Notes: a model not told the origin generated them from the sequence alone. 52,356 nucleotides of DNA from a bacterium (GCA_028824415.1 JAPPDX010000106.1:1-52356), one strand, 5' to 3'. Positions 1 through 11,311 are shown, numbered from the stretch's first letter. Program-made: numbers and translations.

Positions 1-197
1 CATCGGCTGTCCCCGGATCGCCTCCGGTCGGCCGCGCGACTCGCGGGCGACCGGCGGGCGCGGGGGCGGTGCGGCGCGGCTTGCGCGCGGCGCCGCTCAC
101 CGAGCGGCCGGCGGCCGGATCCGGCAATGGGCGCCGGCCGTTGCCGGTCGCCCGCGAGTCGCGCGGCCGACCGGAGGCGATCCGGGGACAGCCGATG
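1..197. repeat. Perfect 55-bp inverted repeat, arms 1-55 and 143-197
   Basis: Bases 1-55 are the exact reverse complement of bases 143-197, separated by an 87-base GC-rich spacer that itself holds smaller inverted pairs. The left arm begins at the first base of the window, so the repeat may continue outside it. No coding frame in this stretch looks real. It may be a genuine cruciform-forming repeat, but a fold-back chimera at a contig end gives the same picture. The repeat is certain; its meaning is not. Confidence 0.9.
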
Positions 198-277
198 CGG
201 TGGTGGGGCGACGCTCCCCGACCGACGTGTTCGGTCGGCTCCGCGCAGCCGCCGGGGCGGTAGGAAATCTGAGTGGC

Positions 278-463
278 GTGGACCCCGAGACCCTGACCTT
301 GCAGATCCTCATCGAGGCGCCCGGGGCGGCACCGGCACAGCTGCTGGCCGAGGTCTCCGGGCGGGGGGAGGACACTGCGATCATGTTCACCCTCGAGAGC
401 CTCACGGCCGCTCCGGGACCGCCTATCGAGGCAATCGTGCAGCGGTTGCTCGCCGCCCTCTGA
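278..463 (+). CDS. Small hypothetical protein, about 61 aa
   Basis: This short frame opens with GTG at 278, preceded by AGGAAA about ten bases upstream, and closes at 463. The frame is open further upstream to an ATG at 200, which would give 87 residues, but that part is arginine-rich and reaches the edge of the inverted repeat, so the shorter start is preferred. The protein is acidic to neutral and non-polar, alternating beta-like and helical stretches, ending in a leucine/alanine-rich tail. No family is recognised. It converges on the dehydrogenase gene at 479. It could be a non-coding open frame. Confidence 0.35.
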   Translation: MDPETLTLQILIEAPGAAPAQLLAEVSGRGEDTAIMFTLESLTAAPGPPIEAIVQRLLAAL

Positions 464-478
464 GCCGGCCGGTACCGG

Positions 479-1225
479 CTACTGAGGATCGGCGCCTCGG
501 CCGAAGGGACCGGAGGGCCAGCCGAAGCAGTCCACCAGGAGCCGGTCCACCTGCTCGGGGCGGGCAACGTTCTCCTCGACGAGGCGGTCGGCCTCGCTGC
601 GCAGCGCCGCCCAGATCCGGTTGGTGACATAGCCCCAGGATCCCGGCGCGTCGGCGACGACGACGGGATTCTTTCCGGCTCGCCGGGCGACCTGAACCAC
701 GGCCTCGACGGCGCGTTGCGCGGTGGCTGGGCCGGCCACGATCTCCGCGAGCTTGTTCAGCTGCGGGGGCCAGCCCCAGTGCCAGCCCACGAGCCGCTCG
801 GGAAGTGCCAGATCGGTGGCGAGCACGGCCAGCGGTTCGCCACCGGAATCCACCGCCAGTACAGCCTCCGGCGGAAGCTGACGATCCACCTCTGCGAGCC
901 GCGGCGCCAGGGTCTCGGGTCCGCCCGGGTGGCTGACGACGGCCAGATCCGCCGTGGCGGCCGCCTCACCGGCAGCGTCACTGAACTGCAGCCTCTCGAG
1001 CGTTTCCCACCGCTCGTCGCGGCTGATGCGCCCTGCATCTGCGGCGGCAAGCAGCCCGAATCGACCACCGTCCACGTCTTCCCGGGCGGGCCCGAGCATC
1101 TCGCTGTGCCCGCAGAGGCTGACGCGGTACCCCGCCTGGGCGATCACCTGCGCGATGCCGGCGCAGGCCGGGCCGCCTCCCAACACGACGACCCGCCCGA
1201 TCGGGCGCTGACTCGAGGTGGTCAC
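479..1225 (-). CDS. 3-hydroxyacyl-CoA dehydrogenase, NAD-binding family
   Basis: Predicted NAD-dependent 3-hydroxyacyl/3-hydroxybutyryl-CoA dehydrogenase of fatty-acid oxidation or butanoate metabolism, 248 aa. A Rossmann dinucleotide motif GGGPACAGIA lies at residues 16-25. His149 and Glu161 are 12 residues apart, the spacing of the family's catalytic His-Glu pair, in a segment resembling the HFFNPPxxMKLVEV signature. A PGSWGYVTNRI segment at 194-204 matches the end of the NAD domain. The protein is short compared with the usual 280 residues or more, so the C-terminal helical domain is reduced. GTG start at 1225, with a TANNNT box eight bases upstream. The substrate cannot be read from sequence. 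Confidence 0.75.
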   Translation of the reverse strand: MTTSSQRPIGRVVVLGGGPACAGIAQVIAQAGYRVSLCGHSEMLGPAREDVDGGRFGLLAAADAGRISRDERWETLERLQFSDAAGEAAATADLAVVSHPGGPETLAPRLAEVDRQLPPEAVLAVDSGGEPLAVLATDLALPERLVGWHWGWPPQLNKLAEIVAGPATAQRAVEAVVQVARRAGKNPVVVADAPGSWGYVTNRIWAALRSEADRLVEENVARPEQVDRLLVDCFGWPSGPFGRGADPQ

Positions 1226-1233
1226 GTCAACCG

Positions 1234-1239
1234 ATGCTA
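1234..1239 (-). promoter_or_regulatory. -10-like TAGCAT, leaderless-type, for the hydroxyacyl-CoA dehydrogenase
   Basis: On the minus strand TAGCAT is followed by eight bases and the GTG start at 1225, so transcription would begin at or next to the start codon. Confidence 0.4.
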
Positions 1240-1285
1240 GAGGCAGACGTATCGCCGACGGCCAGAACCGCCGCGGGCAGGAGGC

Positions 1286-3769
1286 TCAGAAGGTGCCGGC
1301 GGCCCGATCGCGGGCCGCGTAGCAGGCGTCCTGCATGCGCGCCGGGATCGCCTCGCAGAGAGCCGTTGCCTTCTCCGTTCCGTGGTCGTTGTAGACCGCG
1401 TTCAGCGAGGCACCCACGAAGCACTCCTCCTGGTAGGCCGGGTCGCCCAGCAAGCAGAGGCGCACGACCCGGCTCACCTCGAGCAATGAGGAGCCGCTGA
1501 TGTCGCGCCCCATGCTTCGGTAGCAGTTGTCGATCATGTCCTCCTGGACGGTGTCGCAGATGGCGAAAGCCTCGGCGAAGTTCTCATCCTCGTATCCCAG
1601 GTTGTAGAGCATCCAGGACGTCTGCATGGCGAAGCACTCGTCGACATAGTCGTCGCCGATCACGTTGCACGGGTAGATCAGGTCGTCGGTGCGCAGGTCG
1701 GTCTGAATGCCCTGCTGGGCGGACACGACGTTCTCCATGATGGCGCCGCCCACGCACGAGCTGAGCTCCCAGCGATCCGGCAGCGTCTCGCAGTACGGGA
1801 TCGAACCGAACAGGTCGCCGTCAAGATTCAGCATGACCCCGTGGCCGAGCCCGTGCACGCAGTTGTAGTGGGTGAAGGAGTACTCCCGCTCGGCCGCGGT
1901 CGTGCAGATGTTCGGCATCTCGTCGAAGAGCTCAGTGCCCCCGAATTGCGAGATGGCATACTCCACGACGCCGTGGTAGTAGCCCGACCAGCAGGCCGAC
2001 CCTTCGTAGGTGAGCGCGATGCCCACGTCGCCGTAGTACTCGGCGGCGTCGTTGCCCAGGTCGTGCACAACCTGGTGGCAGTCCCTGGCCACGTAGTCGT
2101 CGGTGTCGGACAGGGCGGAGATCTCGGCGACCGCCACGTCGGCTCCCTCGGTGCGCATGACCTCGGCGAAGTAATCCCGATAGCAGTTCGGTTTTCCGAC
2201 CGTGCGGGCTTCGCAGTCCTCGACGCTCTCCGGCGGCGCGTCGGATAGGAGCGCCTGCGAGTCGACGGCTACCGCCGGTGCGGCCCCGCCGACCGTCGCG
2301 ACCTGTGAGCCTTCAGCCCCGCCGCCGGAGCCGAACAGGGCCGGATTCAACCCCGCCAGCACTGCCGCCACGACCAGCACTGCGGCGAGGGCACCGGCCT
2401 CGAGCCGCAGAGAGCGGACGGGTGGCTCGTTGGCCTCGCCGGCCGGGCGCCGTCTCGCCAGCCAGCCGAGGCTCCGATCGTGGTACATACCGAGGGGCAG
2501 GATCACCGCCGCCAGCAGCGCCAGCTTCACGATGAGAGCCGTGGTGTATCCCGAGCCCGACAGCAACTCCGAGCCGGCCAGCAGCCACGTCGAGCGTGCC
2601 CCGGTGGCCACGAGCACCGCGAACGCCCCGACGGCGAGGGGGCCGAAGCGGCCGAAGATGTCTCGCAGTGTGGCTGCCCGTTCGGCGGCCGGCCGGGCGC
2701 GCCAGGGCCCGGCCGTGGTGGCCCAACCGATCACGAGCAGCGGTCCCAGCCAGACCGCGGCGGCCGCCAGATGCAGCGTGGACACCCAGATCCCGAACGG
2801 ATCCTCCGAGAGCACCGACGTATGCGACGTGGCCGACCCGACCGCCACGAGGGCCAGCACCCCCAAGCCGGCCTGCAGCAGCGTCCACCCCGACCGTGTC
2901 CGGCTCAGCCTGGGTGCCCAGAGCACCAGTGCGCCCGCAGCGACGGCGGCCAGCAGCAGCGTCAGACCCATTCCGTCGACCAGGGCCAACCGCAGATCCC
3001 CACTCAGGGATCCGGTGCGGTAGCCGCGGGTGACGAGGATGATCGTGGCGGCAGCGCGGACGAGAATGCCGACGTGCAGCACGATCGCGCCGCGGACCAG
3101 CGCCCGGCGGGCACTGCGGCCGAGAATCTCCTTCGCGGGTGATCCGGCCCCCCGGCGCAGACCCCAGGCGAGTACGAGCATGGAGCCCGCCACCGCGGCG
3201 AGACCGAAGTACCACAGGTAGCGGGCCACGCCGCCGGCGATGCTCAGGACGCGCTCGAGGGGCGGTGTCTCACTGAAAGTGGCCGCCTCCACGCTGCCGC
3301 CGTCGACCACCCCGACGCCGACGACGACCTCGCCGGCCACCCGGTGGCCGTCGGGTCCGACGGTGATCCAGGAGAGTCCGTAGATGCCATCGCCCAATTC
3401 GGGCAGGGCGAACTCGATGACCGTCTGATCTGCCCCGACCGGCGTTAGCAGGAGCGGGCCTGGCAGGATGCTGCCGTCGGCGGCGATCACGTCCAACTGC
3501 ACCGTGCGGGGGTCGACGGCCTCGGCGAAGACCAGCGTCAATCGTTCGGGCGGCTCGTCGCTGATCGTCCGGTTGTCGGGGATCGTTTCCAGCAGCCGCG
3601 TGTGAGCAGCGGCGGGTGACGACCAGGTGGCCAGCAGGGCTGCCGCCAGGATCAGCACCGTGATCAGCGCCGGGATCAGGCGCCTCGAGGCCCGCCGGGA
3701 GGGCGCGGCAGGCAGCGGCGTCGATTGCCGACTCACCCTCCAGAGCTTATGCCTCGTCCGCGCGTCCAT
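1286..3769 (-). CDS. CopC-CopD copper protein fused to a Cys-rich repeat domain
   Basis: Predicted membrane protein of 827 aa. After a basic N-terminus and hydrophobic signal segment, the mature part opens with AHTRLLET, typical of CopC with its N-terminal copper-ligand histidine; the second CopC hallmark, PDGHRVAGEV, follows. A CopD-like block of about eight membrane segments spans roughly residues 190-470. From about residue 515 comes an extracytoplasmic domain of some 310 residues with CHQVVHDLG, YYHGVVEYA and NCVHGLGHG motifs, then five Cys-x10/11-Cys units. This tail is not a standard part of CopC or CopD and I do not recognise it. The ATG at 3769 is chosen because GAGGGAGG precedes it and upstream residues look non-coding. 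Diverges from the MFS gene. A copper role is inferred from the CopC/CopD part only. Confidence 0.75.
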   Translation of the reverse strand: MDARTRHKLWRVSRQSTPLPAAPSRRASRRLIPALITVLILAAALLATWSSPAAAHTRLLETIPDNRTISDEPPERLTLVFAEAVDPRTVQLDVIAADGSILPGPLLLTPVGADQTVIEFALPELGDGIYGLSWITVGPDGHRVAGEVVVGVGVVDGGSVEAATFSETPPLERVLSIAGGVARYLWYFGLAAVAGSMLVLAWGLRRGAGSPAKEILGRSARRALVRGAIVLHVGILVRAAATIILVTRGYRTGSLSGDLRLALVDGMGLTLLLAAVAAGALVLWAPRLSRTRSGWTLLQAGLGVLALVAVGSATSHTSVLSEDPFGIWVSTLHLAAAAVWLGPLLVIGWATTAGPWRARPAAERAATLRDIFGRFGPLAVGAFAVLVATGARSTWLLAGSELLSGSGYTTALIVKLALLAAVILPLGMYHDRSLGWLARRRPAGEANEPPVRSLRLEAGALAAVLVVAAVLAGLNPALFGSGGGAEGSQVATVGGAAPAVAVDSQALLSDAPPESVEDCEARTVGKPNCYRDYFAEVMRTEGADVAVAEISALSDTDDYVARDCHQVVHDLGNDAAEYYGDVGIALTYEGSACWSGYYHGVVEYAISQFGGTELFDEMPNICTTAAEREYSFTHYNCVHGLGHGVMLNLDGDLFGSIPYCETLPDRWELSSCVGGAIMENVVSAQQGIQTDLRTDDLIYPCNVIGDDYVDECFAMQTSWMLYNLGYEDENFAEAFAICDTVQEDMIDNCYRSMGRDISGSSLLEVSRVVRLCLLGDPAYQEECFVGASLNAVYNDHGTEKATALCEAIPARMQDACYAARDRAAGTF

Positions 3770-3801
3770 CAGACTCCGGCCTCCCTCGAACGAAGCCCTC
3801 C

Positions 3802-3807
3802 TAGGCT
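3802..3807 (+). promoter_or_regulatory. -10-like TAGGCT, leaderless-type, for the MFS gene
   Basis: TAGGCT is followed by six bases and the GTG start at 3814. It lies in the 44-base gap between two divergent genes. Confidence 0.4.
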
Positions 3808-3813
3808 CGCCAG

Positions 3814-5106
3814 GTGGTGAACGCGGCGCAACGAGGGCGCTCGGGGGCGCTGAGCGCGCTGAGACATCGGGACTTCGCACTGTTCTGGTCAGCGGCGCTG
3901 ATCTCGAACGCGGCCAACTGGATGCAGCAGTTCACGGTGCCGTTCCTCATGTACGACATGACCGGCTCGAACACGTGGGTCGGAGCTGCGGCGTTCACGT
4001 TGCTGATCCCTGCGGTCGGCCTGGCTCCCGTGGCCGGCATGCTGGCCGACCGGTTCTCCCGCCAGAATGTGATGGCCCTCACCCTGGCCGTGACCACTGC
4101 GGGCTGTGCGGCCATGGCGGTCCTTCAGATGACGGGGGGACTCACGCCGTGGCGCATCGTGGGCCTGAACCTCGTGATCGGGACCGCGGTGGGCATCCAG
4201 GCCTCGAGCTGGCTGGCACTCGTGCCGCTGCTGGTGCCGGATTCGAGCCTGCTCTCGGCGATCCGACTCAACTCCGCGCAGTTCACCGCTACTCGGGCCA
4301 TCGGGCCGCTGACGGGAGCGGGACTGCTGGCCCTCGTGGGGGCCGGCGCCGTGTTCATGGCGAACGCCGCCACCTACGCGCTCCTGATGGTCGCGATCCT
4401 GACGATGCGTCCCCGCCGCGTCCCACCTCCGCCGCGCCAGCGGGTCCGTGACTTTCTCGTCGCCGGCTTCAAGTACGTGCGGCGCCGATCATCGCTGCGC
4501 CAGGCGGTGCTCACCGGCTTCGTGATGGCATACCTCGGCGGGGCCCTGGTGCATCTCGCGGCCGGACTGGCCAGCGAGGACTACGGGGTGGGTGAGACCG
4601 GGTTGGCGGGCTTGATCACCGCGGCCGGTGTGGGCTCGGTCATCGGATCGGCACTGGTCATCAGGTACGCGGACCACTTCGAGCGGTCCCTGCTGACCCG
4701 CTGGGGGCTCGGTCTCTACGCCACGGCCGCACTGCTGGCCGTCGCGACGACCAGTTACCCGGTCGGTCTCGCCGGTTACTTCTTGAGCGGCGTGGCCCAC
4801 GTCTGTGTCGCGATCTCCGTCAATTCCGCGATCCAGTCCCAGGTTGCCGAGGAGATGCGGGGCCGGGCGATGTCGCTCTACCTGATGGGCCTCTTCGGAG
4901 GCTGGCCGCTGGGCGCGCTGATCGGCGGATGGCTCGGCGACCACCTCGGCCTGCGCCTGGTCTTCGGCATCAACGGCTTGGCGCTCTTCGGGTTCCTCGT
5001 GGCCACGGTCGTCCGCTGGAGCGGGCTGCGAGCCCTGGATACGAATCAGGACGTCGCCGACCGGGAGCGTCGCGATCAGCTCGGAGCGCCGGGAAGCACC
5101 GCGTAG
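3814..5106 (+). CDS. MFS transporter, putative drug/siderophore exporter
   Basis: Major facilitator of 430 aa with about twelve hydrophobic segments in two halves. The N-terminal RHRDFALFWSAALIS and the ADRFSRQNVM loop after the second segment are characteristic of the MFS_3 (EntS/macrolide-efflux-like) group; the C-terminal half has the mirrored RGRAMSLY loop. Start is GTG at 3814; a second GTG follows directly. The last 31 bases overlap the 3' end of the convergent EF-G-like gene, so the two transcripts are antisense over that stretch. Substrate unknown; the neighbouring copper protein is on the other strand and gives no firm hint. Confidence 0.8.
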   Translation: MVNAAQRGRSGALSALRHRDFALFWSAALISNAANWMQQFTVPFLMYDMTGSNTWVGAAAFTLLIPAVGLAPVAGMLADRFSRQNVMALTLAVTTAGCAAMAVLQMTGGLTPWRIVGLNLVIGTAVGIQASSWLALVPLLVPDSSLLSAIRLNSAQFTATRAIGPLTGAGLLALVGAGAVFMANAATYALLMVAILTMRPRRVPPPPRQRVRDFLVAGFKYVRRRSSLRQAVLTGFVMAYLGGALVHLAAGLASEDYGVGETGLAGLITAAGVGSVIGSALVIRYADHFERSLLTRWGLGLYATAALLAVATTSYPVGLAGYFLSGVAHVCVAISVNSAIQSQVAEEMRGRAMSLYLMGLFGGWPLGALIGGWLGDHLGLRLVFGINGLALFGFLVATVVRWSGLRALDTNQDVADRERRDQLGAPGSTA

Positions 5107-7100
5107 TGGTCGTGGCTGGCGCTGAAGACGCCCCGGCCCCCGGTGATTGAGCGCAGGTCGATCGCGTAGCGCACCAGTTCGGACTCCGGAACCAGGGCGC
5201 GGATGTGCTGCTCCCCGTAGTTCCCGGTGTCGGTCCCCTGGACGATCGCCCGGCGTGAGGAGAGATCGCCGATGACGTCGCCCAGGCACTCCCCGGGCAC
5301 TCGCACCTCGACGGCCGACACGGGCTCCAGGACCACCGGGCGGGCTTCGCCGAGGGCCGCATTGAAGGCCAGCCGGCCGGCCATCTTGAAGCTCATCTCC
5401 GAGGAGTCCACGGAGTGGTACTTCCCGTCGTAGACGGTGGCACGCAGGTCGACAACCGGGTACCCGTGCTTGCCGCCGTTCTCCATGGCCTCGCGGATTC
5501 CGGCCTCGACCGCCGGTATGTACTGCCGGGGGATCACGCCGCCGGTGATCTCGTCGGAGAACTCGAACCCCGATCCGCGTGGCAGCGGCTCGATGCGGAC
5601 ATGGGCGATGCCGAACTGGCCATGACCTCCGGTCTGCTTCTTGTGCTTGCCCTCGGCGGCCGCCTTGGCGGTGATCGTCTCCCGGAATGGGATCCGCAGG
5701 TCCTCGACGTCCACCCCCACGTTGAATTTGCGCTCGATGCGCTTCAACGCCGTTCGGAGGTGCATGTCGCCGAGTCCCGAGATCAGCGTCTGGCGAGTCT
5801 CCATCGGTCGCGTCACGCACAGTGACGGATCCTCGCCGCAGAGCCGCCGCAAGGCGTTGGAGAGCTTCTCCTCGTCGGCCTTGCTGCGCGGGACCACGGC
5901 GAAGGACAGCATCGGCTCGGGACACGGGGGCGGGGCCAGCTCGATCGACCCGTCGCCGAGGGTGTCGCCGGTGCTCGTGTCGGCCAGCTTGGCAACGGCC
6001 CCGAGGTCGCCGGCCGCCAGCTCGCTGGCCGGCTCGCTGCTCGACCCGCAGAGTGTCACGAGCGTGCGGACGCGTTCGCTGTTGCCCGTCCGGGAATTCT
6101 GCAGGTTCGTGTCGGCGACGAGCGTGCCGGTGGCCACCCGGAACACCGACACGGTGCCGAGGTAGGGATCGACCGTGGTCTTGAACACCAGCAGCACGGG
6201 TGACCCGCCTGCGGCGACGGGAACCGGCTCGCCGGCGGTGTCGCGCAGAGGTTCCGCCTCCAGGGGCGACGGCCCGATCCCGCAGATGTAGTTGCAGAGG
6301 CGGTCCACCCCGATGGGGGCCGTGGCGGAGCCGCAGATCACCGGGAACACCGAGGCGTCGGCGACACCGCGCCCGAGAGTCCTCTCCAGTTCCTCCGCCG
6401 AGGGGACCTCGCCCTCGAGGTATCGCTCCAGGAGGTCGTCGTCGGCGACGACGATCCCCTCGATGAGCGACTCCCGGACCGACTCGACGCGGTCGGCCAT
6501 GTCCTCGGGGATCGGCGCCTCGGTGATCGAGTCTCCCTCGTACAGCCAGGCGTCGTCGCTGAGCAGGTCGGCCACCCCGCAGAATCCCGGCCCCTCGGAG
6601 ATTGGCAACTCGAGCGGGGCGACCCCGCTGTCGAAGGTCTCCTGCAGCTGGGCCAGCACCCCATCGAACGAGACGAACTCGCGGTCCAGCTTGTTGACGA
6701 AGAACACTCGCGGGATGCCTGCCTCGGCGGCGCGGCGCCAGGCGCTGGCGACGGCGTGATCGACTCCCGAAGTGGCGTCCACGACCATCACCAGGAGATC
6801 GACCACCGCCATCGCGGCCCACTGATCACCGGCGAAATCGAACGATCCCGGCGTGTCCAGGAGGTTGATCTTGTGGTCGTTCCACTCGAAGGAGGCGAGC
6901 GCCATGACCTGTGAGCTGCCGGAGTCCCGCTCCTCGGGTTCGTGATCACAGACGGTGTTCGCCGCCTCGATGCTGCCCATCCGGTCCAGCGCGCCGGCCC
7001 GGAACAGCATGGCCTCCGCCAGCATCGTCTTGCCCGCGCCGCTGGCTCCGACGAGCGCCACGTTGCGGATGCGTTCGGTCGGGTAGGTCTTCACCGACAC
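5076..7100 (-). CDS. Elongation factor G-like GTPase (EF-G2 type)
   Basis: Translational GTPase of the EF-G-like family common in actinobacteria, 674 aa. The G domain shows GASGAGKT (18-25), DTPGS and NKLD. Domain II, the IRKI-like domain III with GLGDMHLRTAL, and the C-terminal IV/V domains with the PGECLGDVIGDLSSRR motif follow, so the protein is complete. It differs clearly from canonical FusA in switch I and lies away from ribosomal protein genes, which argues for the second paralogue; its precise role is not settled in the family. GTG at 7100 opens the frame, but AAGGGG sits five bases before an in-frame GTG at 7094, which may be the real start. Overlaps the MFS gene tail. Confidence 0.85.
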   Translation of the reverse strand: MSVKTYPTERIRNVALVGASGAGKTMLAEAMLFRAGALDRMGSIEAANTVCDHEPEERDSGSSQVMALASFEWNDHKINLLDTPGSFDFAGDQWAAMAVVDLLVMVVDATSGVDHAVASAWRRAAEAGIPRVFFVNKLDREFVSFDGVLAQLQETFDSGVAPLELPISEGPGFCGVADLLSDDAWLYEGDSITEAPIPEDMADRVESVRESLIEGIVVADDDLLERYLEGEVPSAEELERTLGRGVADASVFPVICGSATAPIGVDRLCNYICGIGPSPLEAEPLRDTAGEPVPVAAGGSPVLLVFKTTVDPYLGTVSVFRVATGTLVADTNLQNSRTGNSERVRTLVTLCGSSSEPASELAAGDLGAVAKLADTSTGDTLGDGSIELAPPPCPEPMLSFAVVPRSKADEEKLSNALRRLCGEDPSLCVTRPMETRQTLISGLGDMHLRTALKRIERKFNVGVDVEDLRIPFRETITAKAAAEGKHKKQTGGHGQFGIAHVRIEPLPRGSGFEFSDEITGGVIPRQYIPAVEAGIREAMENGGKHGYPVVDLRATVYDGKYHSVDSSEMSFKMAGRLAFNAALGEARPVVLEPVSAVEVRVPGECLGDVIGDLSSRRAIVQGTDTGNYGEQHIRALVPESELVRYAIDLRSITGGRGVFSASHDHYAVLPGAPS

Positions 7101-7275
7101 CCCTTCGTTCGATCCTCTTCAGCGTGCCCGTCCGGACTGCCGATGCTCACCGGCGCTCCGAACGATTCAGCGGAGACTACCGAGGCACCCCACTCCCGGC
7201 CAAGCGCCCGGGTCCTGCGGCGTCTCTGACTCTGGTCGTCGCGACGGCTTCGGACCGGGTTCGGGAGGGTGGGCG

Positions 7276-7281
7276 TAGGGT
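7276..7281 (+). promoter_or_regulatory. -10-like TAGGGT, leaderless-type, for mtr
   Basis: TAGGGT is followed by seven bases and the GTG at 7289. It supports choosing 7289 over the longer upstream frame. Confidence 0.45.
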
Positions 7282-7288
7282 TTCTGCC

Positions 7289-8652
7289 GTGGCGCACTTC
7301 GATCTCGTCATCGTCGGGGCGGGCTCGGGCAACGCCCTGTTGACGCCCGAACTGGAGGACAGGAGCGTTGCCATCGTGGAGCGCCGCGACTTCGGCGGCA
7401 CCTGCCTGAACCGGGGCTGCATCCCCTCCAAGATGCTGGTGCACGTGGCAGACGTGGCCGAGGCGACGCGCCGCTCGGACCACCTCGGTGTCACGGCACA
7501 GGTGCCCGAGGTGCGCTGGCTCGAGGTTGCCGAGCGGGTCTTCGGCCGCATCGACCCCATCGCGGTCGCCGGCGAGAACTACCGCCGCGGGCTCGAGAAG
7601 GTTTCGGTGTACAAGGGCCAGGCCCGGTTCAGCGGCCCGCGCCGCCTCGAGGTGAATGGCGCGGAGATCACCGGTGATGCCGTGGTACTGGCGGCGGGGG
7701 CGCGGCCCTTCGTGCCACCGCAGCCGGATCTCACCGCGGTGGACTATCACACCTCTGACGAGATCATGCGCCTCCCCGAGCCCCCCGGTCGCCTGCTGAT
7801 CTGGGGCGGGGGCTACATCGCAGCCGAGTTGGCCCACGTCTTCGGCGCGGCCGGCAGCGAGGTGACCATCGTGAATCGGGGTCCCCGCCTGTTGCGGGCC
7901 GAGGACGACGACGTGAGCGAGGTCTTCACCTCCGCCTACCGGAGACGCTTCCGGGTGCTCACCGAAGCCCGGCCAATCGCCGCCGCGAGAACTCCCGGCG
8001 GCGGGATCACCCTGGAGGTGCGTCACCCCTCGGGAACCGAGCGGTTGATGGGCGACGTGCTCCTCGTCGCCGCCGGGCGGGTCCCCAATGGTGACGAACT
8101 CAACGTCGCCGCCGGCGGCGTGGCCCTCGACGGCGCCGGGTACGTGGTCGTCGACCCCTATGGCCGCACCACCGCGGAGGGGGTCTGGGCCCTGGGGGAC
8201 ATCTGCAACCCGAACCAGCTCAAGCACGTGGCGAACGCCGAGGCGCGGGCGGTCGCCCACAACCTTGCGCATCCCGGTGACCTTCGCCCGGTCTCCCTCG
8301 GGCCGGTCCCCCACGCCGTCTTCGCCTCTCCGCAGGTGGCGTCGGTGGGTCTCACCGAGCGACAGGTCGCCGCCTCCGGGCGACCCTACCGCCGCTCGCT
8401 ACGGCCCTACGGCGACACCGCCTACGGATGGGCGATGGAAGACACCGAGAGCTTCTGCAAGCTGCTCTCGGACCCGGACTCCGACCGGCTGCTCGGCGCC
8501 CACATCTGCGGACCGGACGCCGCGGTGTTGTTGCAGCAACTCGTGCAGGCAATGGCGTTCGACTTGAGTGTGACCGAGATCGCCTCCGGACAGCTCTACA
8601 TCCATCCGGCTCTCAGCGAGGTCGTCGAGCAGGCTCTGCTGGGACTGCTTCA

Positions 8653-8656
<4 letters not shown>
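7289..8656 (+). CDS. mtr: Mycothione reductase
   Basis: Predicted flavoprotein disulfide reductase that reduces mycothiol disulfide with NADPH in the cytoplasm, 455 aa. FAD motif VGAGSGN at 9-15, redox pair Cys39 and Cys44 in GGTCLNRGCIPSKM, a central NAD(P) motif GGGYIAAELAHVFG, the second FAD motif around WALGDICNP, and a C-terminal HPALSEVVEQ with the catalytic His-Glu. The GSGN near the N-terminus and the KML after the redox Cys fit mycothione reductase better than lipoamide dehydrogenase. The frame is open to 6911 but GTG 7289 gives the right N-terminus. The stop overlaps the next start (GTGA). The mshD gene at 37787 supports a mycothiol system. Confidence 0.85.
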
Positions 8657-10203
<1,547 letters not shown>

Positions 10204-10213
10204 CGTAGGGGCA

Positions 10214-11311
10214 ATGGGCAGCACCTGGGGTCACACGTTCAGGATCAGCACCTTCGGCGAGTCCCACGGCGGGGCCATCGGCGTCAGCGTGGACGGCTGC
10301 CCGCCCCGCCTCGAGTTGAGCCCCGAGCACATCCAGGTCGATCTCGACCGGCGCCGGCCCGGCCAGAGCCGACTCACCAGCCAACGCAACGAGGCCGACC
10401 GGGTCCAGATCCTGTCGGGAACCTTCGAGGGACTCACCCTGGGCAGTCCCATCGGGATGCTCATCCCCAACACCGATGCCCGTCCCGAGGCCTACGAGCA
10501 CCTCCGCGACGTCTACCGCCCTTCCCATGCCGACTACGTGACCGAGGCCAAGTACGGCGTCCGCAACTGGCAGGGCGGGGGTCGTGCCAGTGCCCGCGAG
10601 ACGGCCGCACGCGTCGCCGGCGGCGCCGTGGCGCGCCGGCTGCTGGCGGCGGCGTGCGGTGTGGAGGTCGTGGCGTGGGTGGCGCAGGTCCATGAGATAC
10701 GCGCCGCCACCGACTCAGGGACCGTCACCACCGAGTCGGTCGAGGCCTCGCCGACGCGATGTGGGGATCCGGCTGCCGCGGGGTCAATGGCCGAGGCGAT
10801 CGAGGCGGCGCGCCGGCGTGGCGACTCGCTGGGCGGCATTGTGGCCTGCGTGGCGCGTGGCGTCCCTCCGGGCCTGGGCGACCCGGTGTTCGACAAGCTC
10901 GAAGCCGATCTCGCCAAGGGGCTGCTGTCGTTGCCGGCCGCCAAGGGCTTCGAGATCGGCAGCGGATTCGCCGCGGCAGCTATGACGGGGATCGAGCACA
11001 ACGACCCCTTCGTGCCGGGTCCCGATGGCCGCCCCCGCACGGAGTCGAACCATTCCGGCGGTGTGCAGGGCGGCATCTCCAACGGTGAGGACATCGTGGT
11101 CCGCGTGGTCTTCAAGCCCACGGCCACGATCGCCTCCACCCAGCGCACCGTGGATCGCGCCGGCCAGGAGGTCCTCCTGACCGCCCGAGGTCGTCACGAC
11201 CCGTGCGTGCTCCCCCGTGCCGTTCCGATGGTCGAGGCGATGGTCTGCCTGGTTCTGGCCGACCACTGGCTTCGCCAGCAGAGCGTGGCGGTGCTCGGCG
11301 ACGAGGCTTAG
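10214..11311 (+). CDS. aroC: Chorismate synthase
   Basis: Converts 5-enolpyruvylshikimate 3-phosphate to chorismate, the last shikimate step, using reduced FMN; 365 aa. Family signatures are present: [17 protein letters not shown] near residues 14-28, [13 protein letters not shown], the [18 protein letters not shown] segment, and [18 protein letters not shown] in the C-terminal half. The [16 protein letters not shown] tail is intact. The ATG at 10214 fits the universal N-terminus. Chorismate feeds the trpE gene at 27985, and the DAHP synthase at 13659 supplies the pathway entry; the remaining aro genes are not here. Confidence 0.95.
   Translation: MGSTWGHTFRISTFGESHGGAIGVSVDGCPPRLELSPEHIQVDLDRRRPGQSRLTSQRNEADRVQILSGTFEGLTLGSPIGMLIPNTDARPEAYEHLRDVYRPSHADYVTEAKYGVRNWQGGGRASARETAARVAGGAVARRLLAAACGVEVVAWVAQVHEIRAATDSGTVTTESVEASPTRCGDPAAAGSMAEAIEAARRRGDSLGGIVACVARGVPPGLGDPVFDKLEADLAKGLLSLPAAKGFEIGSGFAAAAMTGIEHNDPFVPGPDGRPRTESNHSGGVQGGISNGEDIVVRVVFKPTATIASTQRTVDRAGQEVLLTARGRHDPCVLPRAVPMVEAMVCLVLADHWLRQQSVAVLGDEA

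Noticed and set aside
4489-6822. Long open frame of 777 codons on the minus strand overlapping the EF-G-like and MFS genes
   Set aside because: It is an Arg/Gly-rich shadow in another frame of the EF-G-like gene, whose motifs are complete; typical of very GC-rich DNA.
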